A stretch of DNA of 64,000 nt, from positions 76,279 to 140,278 of the forward strand of contig CAWUVH010000004.1 of assembly GCA_963925895.1 (NCBI GenBank), read 5' to 3'. Below the pieces are notes generated by a model, which saw only the letters and a program-made list of their open reading frames with translations, did not search any database and was not told where the DNA came from. This DNA is from Eutrophovita sp913057845. GTDB taxonomy: Bacteria; Pseudomonadota; Gammaproteobacteria; Burkholderiales; Eutrophovitaceae. Made by a program: the position numbers and the translations under genes. Each line of letters begins with the position of its first letter. Position 1 is the first letter of the stretch. Below are positions 17,919-25,976 of this stretch, piece after piece.

Positions 17919-18215
17919 GTGCCAACATACGAATACGCCTGTGATTCATGTCTAGTAATTTATAAAACCATGCACGGGATGAGTGAAGCTGGTCCGTCAG
18001 GCTGTCGGGGCTGCAAGGGCGAGCTCAGGAAGGTCATTTCTGCGCCCAGTTTGAACACACGCAATCACACAAGTCCAACAGAAGCAAAATATGCCAAGAT
18101 GTCGGACGCAGAGGAAATTGCTCGGGAAAATGAATTACAAAAAGTATATCAGTCGATTTGGATGCCTGAGGAAGTCAAACACAGCCCCTGGGAAGATGAT
18201 GACCACGACCACTGA
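17919..18215 (+). CDS. FmdB-family zinc ribbon protein
   Basis: A 98-residue protein beginning MPTYEYACDSC, the hallmark of FmdB-type regulatory or zinc-ribbon proteins first seen beside formamidase/acetamidase genes. The zinc ligands are Cys8, Cys11, Cys29 and Cys32. The start is GTG 17919, with AAAAGGA 6 bases upstream; the longer TTG frame lies inside the terminator T-run. The C-terminal half is acidic and ends in a metal-binding-looking DDDHDH tail. Its stop overlaps the next gene by one base. A role linked to the neighbouring amidohydrolase is suggested by the classical amidase association, but that is inference. Confidence 0.8.
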   Translation: MPTYEYACDSCLVIYKTMHGMSEAGPSGCRGCKGELRKVISAPSLNTRNHTSPTEAKYAKMSDAEEIARENELQKVYQSIWMPEEVKHSPWEDDDHDH

Positions 18216-19639
18216 TGCTCGACGCGCTTAAGACCAAAAAAAAATTATGGTTTGCGGCGGCTCTTCTCTGTGTGAGTCAGCACGCTTACAGCGATGCCAG
18301 TCCTCAGGGTCTAGAGAATTCCGGTGGGTTATTAACCACCACTGAGACCGGTGAATTATCGTTCACAATGCCGTACGCCGCGTTAACGGCTAAATTAGGT
18401 AAGAAGTTTATAAAAGGCCATGAACAATTTAATGAGTTGTGGGTGCTTGCGCCTGCACCTGGAATTTGGGGGTTAGGCCCAACATTTAATGAAGCTAATT
18501 GTGCGGGGTGTCACCCTAACAACAGTCGAGCACGACCTGTTGCTGATGGAGCAACGGTAGAAAACGGCAGTGTGATTAAGCTTGGGTATCGTCGACTTGA
18601 CGGCGTCGTCTTGCCTTCTCACCCATGGTATGGCGATCAATTGCAAAATAGGGCAGCTGAGAATCGTGTGCCTATAGAAGGTGGCGCGACAGTTAGTTAT
18701 GAAGTGAGTATTTTTGAATATCCCGATAAAACTACTGTTGCGCTTAAGCGACCTTTAATCGACATAAGAAACCTTAACTTTGGTGACATAAATGACGCGA
18801 CTCTTACTTCCATGAGGATAGCCCCACAAGTGATCGGGCTGGGTCTTTTAGAATGGGTTCCCGATGCGTCTTTACTAAATATTGTCGCTGAGCAAAAAGA
18901 GGGAGGGCTATCAGGGCGACCGAACTATGTTATCGACTTGGAGACGGAAGACGTCGTAATTGGTCGATTTGGGTGGAAGGCTTCACAACCCAATTTAAAA
19001 CAACAAACTGCATCAGCCTTTCACTCAGATATTGGGGCAACGACCTTCTTTTTTTCTGAAAAAAATTGCCCTGAGGTTCAAACCAAATGTCGCGAGCTTC
19101 CATCAGCCGCAAAGTGTGGTGGGCAGGGTGGGTGCACGGGAAATAATTTTAGACCAGAGGTTTTACCCAGTCGGTTGAGTAATATCACCACCTATTTGCA
19201 AGCTCTTAACATTCCACAACGCCGCATTAATGATCAGGAAAAAACTCTAGCTGGGGAGACGTTATTTAGCCAGGTCGGGTGCGCCGGATGTCATGTGCCA
19301 ACTTTAAAAACCGGAAGCAAAAGCCCCATTAAAGCACTCAGGAATATGTCGTTTCATCCTTACACAGACTTATTGATCCATGACATGGGTGAAAAACTCG
19401 CTGATCATCGACCGGAAGGTTCAGCTGACGGTCAAGAATGGCGAACGCCACCTCTGTGGGGTATTGGTTTGCTGAGCGCAATTTCAGGTCATTTGGGCTT
19501 ACTGCACGACGGACGTGCACAATCCGTTGAAGAAGCCATTCTGTGGCATGGTGGTGAGGCGGAAAAGACTCGTAAACGATTCACCAACTTGACTAAATCT
19601 GAGCGAGAGAGTGTTATTGAATTTATTAACTCGTTATGA
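18215..19639 (+). CDS. di-haem oxidoreductase (DHOR / thiol-oxidoreductase-like cytochrome)
   Basis: A 474-residue periplasmic c-type cytochrome. A signal peptide occupies about residues 1-28. Two CXXCH haem sites are visible: CAGCHPNN in the first third and CAGCHVPT in the last third, the layout of the DHOR (DUF1111) family related to di-haem peroxidases. Between them is a cysteine-rich segment (NCPEVQTKC, then KCGGQGGC) seen in several DHOR proteins. The function is not settled; members have been called thiol oxidoreductases or peroxidases. The start ATG overlaps the FmdB stop by one base, so translation is probably coupled. Confidence 0.85.
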   Translation: MLDALKTKKKLWFAAALLCVSQHAYSDASPQGLENSGGLLTTTETGELSFTMPYAALTAKLGKKFIKGHEQFNELWVLAPAPGIWGLGPTFNEANCAGCHPNNSRARPVADGATVENGSVIKLGYRRLDGVVLPSHPWYGDQLQNRAAENRVPIEGGATVSYEVSIFEYPDKTTVALKRPLIDIRNLNFGDINDATLTSMRIAPQVIGLGLLEWVPDASLLNIVAEQKEGGLSGRPNYVIDLETEDVVIGRFGWKASQPNLKQQTASAFHSDIGATTFFFSEKNCPEVQTKCRELPSAAKCGGQGGCTGNNFRPEVLPSRLSNITTYLQALNIPQRRINDQEKTLAGETLFSQVGCAGCHVPTLKTGSKSPIKALRNMSFHPYTDLLIHDMGEKLADHRPEGSADGQEWRTPPLWGIGLLSAISGHLGLLHDGRAQSVEEAILWHGGEAEKTRKRFTNLTKSERESVIEFINSL

Positions 19640-19802
19640 AACTCTCAGATAATCGTGCGTTATTCCACGCTGGTGCGCATCTGCAGGTTTATACTATTTC
19701 AGTTGCCAGCGCATAAGCCTTCTAAGGTGTAGGTAAGGGCGTCCTAACCATTGTAGTCGGCTGTATGTGTCAGACTGACTGAGGGTGTTGCTGGCGGCAA
19801 CC

Positions 19803-20459
19803 TCAAACGCTCAGAGCCTTTCTCAAGTAAGGGTCGATATCGCCTTGCTTCAACAACCACGCTTTGTAGTCACTCGGCACATCTGCTAGCAATGAGCCTT
19901 TGTGTTTTCCAAATGGCATCGTGGTTGGTATTCTAGCCTTCTCAGACTCGGCGTATAAAGCTTCCACAGCGTTTATCCCTAGTTGCTGGCAAATGTGATT
20001 TAGGATTGCTGCGCAGATACCCACATCAATGAGTGCCGAATGGGCATTTCGTAACTGCTCACGTGCTGTGTTGCGCTCTAAGTAATAGAGGAGAGCGCTC
20101 TGACTGTGGCTGTCTAAATTAGGCCAAAGCTTTCTGGCCAGAGATAATGTGCAAACGCGTTTGACCTCAGGTTTGCCAATTACTCCCCAGTCGAAGTCCA
20201 CGTTATGGCCAATGATGTAGTCCACATGCTCGGGCAGAGTGAAGCTTGCCGCTAATGGGCAATCAACCAATTCTTCGTCCATGATGTGATGGGTAGCTAA
20301 GGCCCCCAAGGAAATGGGCTTTTCAGGGTTGTAACGCTGCACAAAAGGATTAGTAAAAGTAAAGGGTGCAAAGCTTTCAAGCTCAACCCAAGCAGCTTCT
20401 ATCAATATGGGTTCTTTTATGCCTGTAGCTTCGGTGTCAAAAATAATGGTGTTGTTCAT
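19803..20459 (-). CDS. DEDDh 3'-5' exonuclease, exodeoxyribonuclease X-like
   Basis: A 218-residue exonuclease. The DEDD metal ligands are in IFDTEATG (motif I), IGHNVDFD (motif II) and HSALIDVGICA (motif III, with the His of the DEDDh subclass). The C-terminal block MPFGKHKGSLLADVPSDYKAWLL is the short domain found in ExoX and DUF3820-like proteins. A role in DNA repair or trimming of 3' ends is expected. The gene stands alone on the minus strand between the di-haem gene and a run of small exported proteins. Orthology to exoX itself is likely but not proven. Confidence 0.82.
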   Translation of the reverse strand: MNNTIIFDTEATGIKEPILIEAAWVELESFAPFTFTNPFVQRYNPEKPISLGALATHHIMDEELVDCPLAASFTLPEHVDYIIGHNVDFDWGVIGKPEVKRVCTLSLARKLWPNLDSHSQSALLYYLERNTAREQLRNAHSALIDVGICAAILNHICQQLGINAVEALYAESEKARIPTTMPFGKHKGSLLADVPSDYKAWLLKQGDIDPYLRKALSV

Positions 20460-20626
20460 ACGATCATATTTTAGAAGAGTAAATTAATATTGTAGCGCTA
20501 GATCTTTACGCTACTGCGCGAAAACTCTGTTTTTTATCTGTTGGAATAATGAGCCAGGAAACACTCAAGTGTGAGCGCTTTACCGATTTGATTAACCTTC
20601 TATAACTCTATCCTAAAAATCGTGCA

Positions 20627-20929
20627 TTATTTTCCGCAGGATCGCATCTCCACTCTTATGTTTTTGAGGTTTATTGCGCAAAGATTCAGTTTTTTATCAC
20701 TCATTTTCAATTTAGCGCGTAAATCATCAACGTCAAACCTCAGCTCAGCATTATTTATTTCCAAACGCTGTATTTGTTCCATTAAGTCGGAAATATTTTT
20801 ATTTTTACAGGTAACTGTTACGTCCTCGCAACCTGCGTGAGAAACAGTACTGACTGATAAAAAAACCCCTATCAAAGTGCCTCTTAGTACTTTGTGAAAC
20901 AGTCGTTTGTATTCATGCTGGTTAGTCAT
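20627..20929 (-). CDS. small exported coiled-coil protein, unknown function
   Basis: A 100-residue protein of no recognised family. Residues 1-32 are a signal peptide ending in VSHA. The mature part has paired cysteines (GCEDVTVTCKN), then a heptad-rich helix (ISDLMEQIQRLEINNAELRFDVDDLRAKL) and two more cysteines at the C-terminus. GGGAG lies 6 bases before the ATG. It is followed by intergenic DNA and preceded by another small exported protein on the same strand. Four cysteines in a periplasmic protein suggest disulphides; that is inference. Confidence 0.6.
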   Translation of the reverse strand: MTNQHEYKRLFHKVLRGTLIGVFLSVSTVSHAGCEDVTVTCKNKNISDLMEQIQRLEINNAELRFDVDDLRAKLKMSDKKLNLCAINLKNIRVEMRSCGK

Positions 20930-20942
20930 CTTTACTCCCTAG

Positions 20943-21335
20943 TTAATCACAAAAATAGCCTGTCATAAATTTCACATACTCATTCCATTCTGAATAGGCC
21001 CATCTTTGCCTGTTTGTTTTGATGCTTTCCCTCTTAATCAGGTCAACAGCCTCTGGTTTGGCATAATAATCATATGAAATTTCTCGTATCCGCAACTGAT
21101 GACAATCAATTTCAAAATGTGTGACAAAAGATTTAATCCCGTCATGAACCTGTGATAATTCACGCAACTCATCAATGAGAAATCGCTCCTTAGGTTCTAC
21201 GATTTGATGCAATTTCCACAGAATTTCATCGCCATTTTCCAAGACCAATACAGGGGACCAGTCTTCGGCGCGGACGTAAGGAGGCGCGGTTAGGTATGTG
21301 ACAGACACGACGAGGACAATGAGGCATCTGATCAT
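20943..21335 (-). CDS. small exported protein, possibly surface-adhesin-E-like
   Basis: A 130-residue protein when started at ATG 21335, which places a clean signal sequence (MIRCLIVLVVSVTYL, cleavage near VRAED) at the N-terminus. A longer frame from a TTG at 21407 would overlap the upstream DehI-like gene. The mature part has a tryptophan near the start, then a central FEIDCHQLRIREISYDYY and a closing GYFCD. This resembles the Cys/Arg/Tyr spacing of surface-adhesin protein E-like proteins, but the match is weak and is offered as a guess. No strong ribosome site is visible. Confidence 0.5.
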   Translation of the reverse strand: MIRCLIVLVVSVTYLTAPPYVRAEDWSPVLVLENGDEILWKLHQIVEPKERFLIDELRELSQVHDGIKSFVTHFEIDCHQLRIREISYDYYAKPEAVDLIKRESIKTNRQRWAYSEWNEYVKFMTGYFCD

Positions 21336-21379
21336 CTTGACTAAATGTTTTTTTAAAGATGAAACTAACTGATCTGAGA

Positions 21380-22237
21380 TCATTGGTGCTTTGAATGATC
21401 TAGCCAATTAGAAATCCCGTGTCCTATCACAACCATCCGAGCGACTTGTCTGGGGCTGTGTACGTAATTATGAATAGTCTCGAGTACTTTGGGGGGGAGT
21501 GCAATCTCTGTTGGTTTAAAAGAGCATGCCATTTGAGCACCCATCTCCACAGCCAATGTCGTACTCTTTAAGCTCATTGAATGAATTTTTTCCGATTTTT
21601 GCTGAGGCAAAAAACCTTCATGAACGGCTGATAAGAAAGTTGGCCAATGGGCGAGATGGCGCCATAGAGTCGCGATGTGATCCTGATAAAACGTTTGGTC
21701 TGCGGAAGAGCTGGTACCTAATGAGTTTGCTTGTTGCACAAGCGCCCACGTTTGGTCATCGATCTCATCTCGCGAGAGTAATGGTTTTAACGGTGACAAT
21801 GAGTGGTGCGCGCTTGCCGGCTTGGCTGATAAGGGGACACCTTCCGTGAGGGGACTCACGAAAGCTGCAAGCGCTATTAAATTAAGTCCATTAGATCGGT
21901 TATAGGCATTCACAATGGCTTTAATATTGTGCAGGTCCTGCACATCCAGGTCCAGACCTGAAGTGGGATGATCAAGACTCCAGTTTGGTTTCGATAACGC
22001 TGTTTTCCGGAAAAGCTCAGGCAGGAGAGTATCGGGTAAACGGCTGAGATAAATTGGTTTTACTGCATTCCAGGTCTCCTCAAGACAATTGTCCCAGGAT
22101 GCTAGGGCCCGCCAGATGGAGGTGACGATAGGAATATTCATTGTCTGACGAATGTCCCTAAAGACATCAGCCGTTATGCCTGTGGCCGTTGCCTCGTCCG
22201 TTACGGTAACCGGGTCATAATTGAAATCTAATGCCAT
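21380..22237 (-). CDS. DehI-like (group I haloacid dehalogenase fold) protein
   Basis: A 285-residue protein. The N-terminal part reads DVFRDIRQTMNIPIVTSIWRALASW and later WNAVKPIYL, the typical opening of the halocarboxylic acid dehydrogenase/DehI family, whose type enzymes remove halogen from 2-haloacids of either configuration. Family members in genomes are often of unknown activity. The ATG at 22237 is chosen because AGGAGG stands just before it, although the spacing of 3 bases is short; the frame continues upstream to 22309. The gene is on the same strand as two small exported proteins but has no obvious functional link to them. Confidence 0.65.
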   Translation of the reverse strand: MALDFNYDPVTVTDEATATGITADVFRDIRQTMNIPIVTSIWRALASWDNCLEETWNAVKPIYLSRLPDTLLPELFRKTALSKPNWSLDHPTSGLDLDVQDLHNIKAIVNAYNRSNGLNLIALAAFVSPLTEGVPLSAKPASAHHSLSPLKPLLSRDEIDDQTWALVQQANSLGTSSSADQTFYQDHIATLWRHLAHWPTFLSAVHEGFLPQQKSEKIHSMSLKSTTLAVEMGAQMACSFKPTEIALPPKVLETIHNYVHSPRQVARMVVIGHGISNWLDHSKHQ

Positions 22238-22406
22238 GTGCCTCCTGATAAATTTGCCTGAGTTTATTTGAAGACTTCTTATCGTCGCTGTTATTATTCC
22301 ACTGGTCAAGGTTCAATATTAGGGGGGAAGGTATCTATGTACAGTGTTACAGATCCTACGGGCGCGAGATTCGCGTTGACTCTATGTGCACCAATCATTA
22401 AGCGCA

Positions 22407-23066
22407 ATGACTGATCACGATTTGCCAATTCTGTGGACCTTTCGTCGTTGTCCCTACGCGATGCGTGCGCGATTAGCGATCAAGCGCAGCGGTATCTCCG
22501 TATATCTCAGGGAAATCCTACTGAAGGATAAACCTGCTGAGTTTGTCCAAGATAGTGAGAAAGCAACAGTCCCAGTGCTCAAACTGCCTGACGGTAAAAT
22601 CCTTGAGGAGAGCGTGGAAATCATGCGTTGGGCGCTTAAACAGAATGATCCTGATGATTGGTGTCAGGTGCTGGATGCTGAAGCTGAATACTCAAATGTA
22701 TTTTTAACCGAGTTGGATGGTGTTTTTAAGGATGCTTTGGATCGGTACAAGTACGCGAGTCGCTATGGTTTGAATGGTGATGAGGTTTTGGGGTATCGCT
22801 CGATTGGATCCGAGTTTCTTCAACGCATCAATGAGCGGTTAGACAAACATCCATTTGTATCAGGGCAGATGCAAGGTTTTCTCGATATTGCGAGTCTTCC
22901 TTTCGTGCGTCAATTTCGTATTGCAGATCCAATCTGGTTTGATAATCAAAATTGGGACCCATTGCATGAATGGCTCCAACGGTTTCTTGAATCAAAACAA
23001 TTTGCGGTCATTATGCAAAAGTTTAAACCTTGGGATTCACAGAAAGGTAAAGGCATCTCTTTTTGA
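22407..23066 (+). CDS. glutathione S-transferase with CPYA active-site motif
   Basis: A 219-residue two-domain glutathione transferase. The thioredoxin-fold half contains FRRCPYAMRARLA, with a cysteine as expected for omega/beta-like or glutaredoxin-like GSTs, then the glutathione-binding TVPVLKLPDG and EESVEIMRW. A helical C-terminal half follows. The ATG at 22407 is used; a GTG at 22386 adds seven residues. It converges with the tautomerase gene with about 30 bases between. Possible roles are thiol transfer or detoxification; the substrate is unknown. Confidence 0.82.
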   Translation: MTDHDLPILWTFRRCPYAMRARLAIKRSGISVYLREILLKDKPAEFVQDSEKATVPVLKLPDGKILEESVEIMRWALKQNDPDDWCQVLDAEAEYSNVFLTELDGVFKDALDRYKYASRYGLNGDEVLGYRSIGSEFLQRINERLDKHPFVSGQMQGFLDIASLPFVRQFRIADPIWFDNQNWDPLHEWLQRFLESKQFAVIMQKFKPWDSQKGKGISF

Positions 23067-23095
23067 GCGCACTAGAGCATTATCTTAAGGCATCT

Positions 23096-23464
23096 TCAGG
23101 TTAATTCGCTTGCAGGTTTCCATTCTGGGAGGGGAGTCCCACCTGTGTAATGATTCTCGGCTGGATTTTCTCTGAACAGAACATAAATATCATTTTCCTT
23201 GATGTTTAATTCCTCTAACAATATGCGAGAGATTTCGTCAACAAGTGCTTTTTTTCGTTCAGGACTCCGGCCAGGCCTTAAGTCAACGTCGACAACCGGC
23301 AGTCCGTCGCCAACAACTCCGAACGCTTCAGAGATAGACACATAATCGTACTTAGTTTCCTTAGGTGCGAGTGTGCGTAATACTGCTTCTTTGATATTTG
23401 TACGAATATTATGTTTTTTTGCTGGAGATGTTCCCTCTGGGACCACAACTCGAATGAGTGGCAT
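23096..23464 (-). CDS. tautomerase-superfamily protein
   Basis: A 122-residue protein that starts MPLIRVVVPEGTS; after methionine removal Pro1 would be the catalytic amino-terminal proline of the 4-oxalocrotonate tautomerase superfamily. AAGGA lies 6 bases before the ATG. It is longer than classic 60-residue 4-OT and closer to the length of MIF/MSAD-type single-gene fusions. The substrate is not predictable. It sits between a GST and a 33-codon cationic reading frame on the same strand. Confidence 0.8.
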   Translation of the reverse strand: MPLIRVVVPEGTSPAKKHNIRTNIKEAVLRTLAPKETKYDYVSISEAFGVVGDGLPVVDVDLRPGRSPERKKALVDEISRILLEELNIKENDIYVLFRENPAENHYTGGTPLPEWKPASELT

Positions 23465-23481
23465 ATCGTTCCTTAGTGCTG

Positions 23482-23583
23482 TTATCGACGTAATATTGAT
23501 TTAATAATTCTAATCACAGCCGGCATCAGACGCATTAGAATCCGTGGTAAAAACTTTCTAAGTAAAAATGCAAAAATTCTCAT
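23482..23583 (-). CDS. possible 33-residue cationic amphipathic small protein
   Basis: An uninterrupted 33-codon frame just upstream of the tautomerase on the same strand. The peptide starts MRIFAFLLRKFLPRILMRLM and ends IKSILRR: hydrophobic residues with Arg/Lys spaced every three to four positions and no acidic residue, as in a membrane-inserting or amphipathic helix. An AAAG-type weak ribosome site precedes the ATG. It matches no family I recognise. A chance frame cannot be excluded, but the composition is strikingly biased for random intergenic DNA. Confidence 0.35.
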   Translation of the reverse strand: MRIFAFLLRKFLPRILMRLMPAVIRIIKSILRR

Positions 23584-23682
23584 GATCTTTCATTTCCCGA
23601 GTGAGGTTTTACCATATACAGTTAAAACTGTATTAAGGCGCGGTTGAGACTGGAGGCTTTCTGGTTACGCCCGATGTGCTGG

Positions 23683-24435
23683 TTAAAAGTTCTCAGACCA
23701 AGGCCTAAGATCAAGCTCGAGCGTCCAGGCACTTCTGTGCTGGTGGTGCAACATCCAGTAAGCCTCAGCAATGGCCTCAATATTGAGCATCCCATCCTCC
23801 CCACGCTCAGCCTTAAGTTGAGGCGCACGTCGATTGAGTCGTTCGCCATTGATTCCGCCATCAATGATGACATGTCCAACGTGTATGTTCTTTGGGCCAA
23901 ATTCTCTCGATAAACTTTGTGCTAAATTTCTAACACCACCTTTTGCAGCAGAGAATGGTGAAAATTTTGCTTTCCCACGTAAGCTGCCTGACGCTCCGGT
24001 TAAAATTAAGGTGCCTCTTGATCTCTCAAGAAAATGGGGTAGGACAGCCTGAGCGAGGAGAAATGAGCCTAAGGTATGCTCACGCCAATGCGTCGTAAAC
24101 GATTCCTCTGTGACCTTCAAAAAAGGAGCAGGGTTGTTACCGCCCGCATTGTGAACGGCAACTTCGATCGGAGTGTGTGCCTCGGCTTTATTGACGAGTT
24201 TCCTAACCGAGTCAGCATCGGTCACATCTGTGATGATCATGCTGGCTGTTGCGCCATTAGCCATTAGTTCATCCAGAGTTTGTTGAAGCTTTTGTTCGCT
24301 TCGTCCAGCAATCACAACAGGGTGGCCTCCTTGCGAAAACTTTCTGGCAATTGCGGCACCTAATCCGTCTGAGGAGCCAACTCCAGAGACCAGTACTGTT
24401 CCTTTTTTATCTGTTAAATTCTGCATGGTAGTCAT
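23683..24435 (-). CDS. short-chain dehydrogenase-like protein with Phe in place of the catalytic Tyr
   Basis: A 250-residue SDR-fold protein. The nucleotide site is VSGVGSSDGLGAAIA, HNAGG replaces NNAG, and the catalytic block is TGASGSLRG ... FSPFSAAKGG, so the usual Tyr of YxxxK is Phe while Ser and Lys remain. The C-terminus HRSAWTLELDLRPWSENF matches a known SDR subfamily in which this Phe is shared, so it is a family trait and not a local mutation. Activity may therefore be altered or absent. It reads toward the tautomerase gene, and a divergent promoter region of about 230 bases separates it from the enolase-superfamily gene. Confidence 0.8.
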   Translation of the reverse strand: MTTMQNLTDKKGTVLVSGVGSSDGLGAAIARKFSQGGHPVVIAGRSEQKLQQTLDELMANGATASMIITDVTDADSVRKLVNKAEAHTPIEVAVHNAGGNNPAPFLKVTEESFTTHWREHTLGSFLLAQAVLPHFLERSRGTLILTGASGSLRGKAKFSPFSAAKGGVRNLAQSLSREFGPKNIHVGHVIIDGGINGERLNRRAPQLKAERGEDGMLNIEAIAEAYWMLHHQHRSAWTLELDLRPWSENF

Positions 24436-24668
24436 GGCCTCAATCAGTGTCGTCGTTACTGTGATTGCCTAAGTAAAATAAAGGCACGAATGTTTCTAGC
24501 GGTAACCATCAAAGCCTATACAGTAATGCTATCAAGCGACTGACTCTATAGGTTCATATTGTTCATGCGAGACACATTGAATATATCGTAAAACTATATC
24601 TGTGTTTTAAATTCAGGGAACTAACTGTTACGATTCATAACGACTATCAGATAGATATTGGAACAATC

Positions 24669-25892
24669 ATGACTAAAGCAACTAATGTCATTGCTCTTGA
24701 AACGTTGTCTTGCAGTGCTGGGTGGCGTAATTATTACTTCGTGAAGTTGACCACCGACGAGGGCGTCGTTGGTTGGAGTGAGTTTGATGAGGGATTTGGC
24801 TCACCTGGGGTTGGAGCGGTGATTGAACAATTAGCACCGCGGGTGATGGGACAATCCGTCATGCAGCATGAACGGATTCGCGAAGATCTTTTCTGCACAA
24901 CGCGGCCAGGAGCGGGGGGGGTTGTTGGACAAGCACTCGGTGCTATTGAGAATGCATTGCTTGATGCCAAGGCTAAGACTCTAGGTCTGCCGTGTTACGA
25001 ACTGCTGGGCGGGAAAATTCGCGATCGACTGCGTGTGTACTGGTCTCACTTTGTCAGTTGGCGAGCCGGTCGGATACCGCACTACCTGCCGAGCATTACT
25101 GATAAGGAAGGCGTTAGAGAGATCTCTCGTGAAGCGACGCAAAGAGGCTTTACTGCGGTAAAAACTAATATATGGCGCTATGAGGATAATCAAATAAAAG
25201 GTTGGGCGCCAGGATTTGGTAGTCCGTTTGCGCCAGAACTCAACATCGATCGAAAAATACTTAAAGGCATTCGGGAACACCTTGAGACGATACGTGAAGA
25301 GGCGGGCGCCGATATTGATATCTTATTGGATCTAAACTTCAATGCAAAAACTGAGGGTTACCTGAAGATTTTGCGTGAAATTGAAGATTTGGATATATTT
25401 TGGATCGAACTCGACACACGTGATCCGGACGCGCTCGCATATATTCGATCACGCAGTCCTCACCCGATCGCCTCCTGTGAGACACTCATCGGGGTACAGC
25501 AATTTTTACCATTTTTGCGTCGACAAGCCTTAGATGTCGCCATCGTTGATACTCCTTGGAACGGCGTGTGGCAATCCATGAAAATCGCTGCAGTTGCTGA
25601 TGCACATGAGGTCAACGTCGCATGCCACAATTTCTACGGACATTTATGTACGATGATGAATGCTCACTTTTGTGCGGCCGTGCCCAACCTCAGAATCATG
25701 GAGGTCGATATAGACCGTATTGCGTGGGATCATGAACTATTCACGCATACCCCAGAATACGAAGACGGCCACCTCATTATTCCTGATCGACCTGGATGGG
25801 GTACCGATCCGTTGGAGGAGGCTATACGTGCCTACCCACCAATTAAAGCGCACGGACTCATGGGTCGTGGACGAACACAAAGTCAAACCTAG
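24669..25892 (+). CDS. enolase-superfamily enzyme (mandelate racemase/muconate lactonising family)
   Basis: A 407-residue MR/MLE-type protein. The capping domain is N-terminal; the barrel shows an AVKTN strand-2 motif and the three metal-ligand positions in LLDLNFN (Asp), FWIELDTRDP (Glu) and IASCETLIG (Glu). A His is near ACHNFYGHLC. Enzymes of this family abstract a proton next to a carboxylate, commonly sugar-acid dehydration; the substrate here is unknown. The stop codon lies inside a perfect 20-base palindrome. A solitary ABC-type binding lipoprotein follows 84 bases later and might deliver its substrate, which is inference. Confidence 0.82.
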   Translation: MTKATNVIALETLSCSAGWRNYYFVKLTTDEGVVGWSEFDEGFGSPGVGAVIEQLAPRVMGQSVMQHERIREDLFCTTRPGAGGVVGQALGAIENALLDAKAKTLGLPCYELLGGKIRDRLRVYWSHFVSWRAGRIPHYLPSITDKEGVREISREATQRGFTAVKTNIWRYEDNQIKGWAPGFGSPFAPELNIDRKILKGIREHLETIREEAGADIDILLDLNFNAKTEGYLKILREIEDLDIFWIELDTRDPDALAYIRSRSPHPIASCETLIGVQQFLPFLRRQALDVAIVDTPWNGVWQSMKIAAVADAHEVNVACHNFYGHLCTMMNAHFCAAVPNLRIMEVDIDRIAWDHELFTHTPEYEDGHLIIPDRPGWGTDPLEEAIRAYPPIKAHGLMGRGRTQSQT

Positions 25893-25900
25893 GTTTGACT
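25881..25900. repeat. perfect 20-base palindrome over a stop codon
   Basis: Two 10-base arms with no spacer (AGTCAAACCT / AGGTTTGACT) read the same on both strands. The TAG stop of the enolase-superfamily gene (25890-25892) lies in its centre. It could form a cruciform or act as a protein-binding dyad; as an RNA it would make a stem with no proper loop, so a terminator role is less likely. Confidence 0.85.
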
Positions 25901-25925
25901 GGGAAATTCATGAATAACGCTACTC

Positions 25926-25953
25926 AAAAAACCTATTACGGGTTATTTTTTTC
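25926..25953 (+). terminator. weak intrinsic terminator
   Basis: AAAAAACC, a seven-base loop and GGTTATTTTTTT form an A/T-rich stem with only two G-C pairs, followed by a T run. It lies between the enolase-superfamily gene and the binding lipoprotein and could partly separate them. Confidence 0.4.
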
Positions 25954-25976
25954 TATATAAGTTCTAAGGAGGGGAA

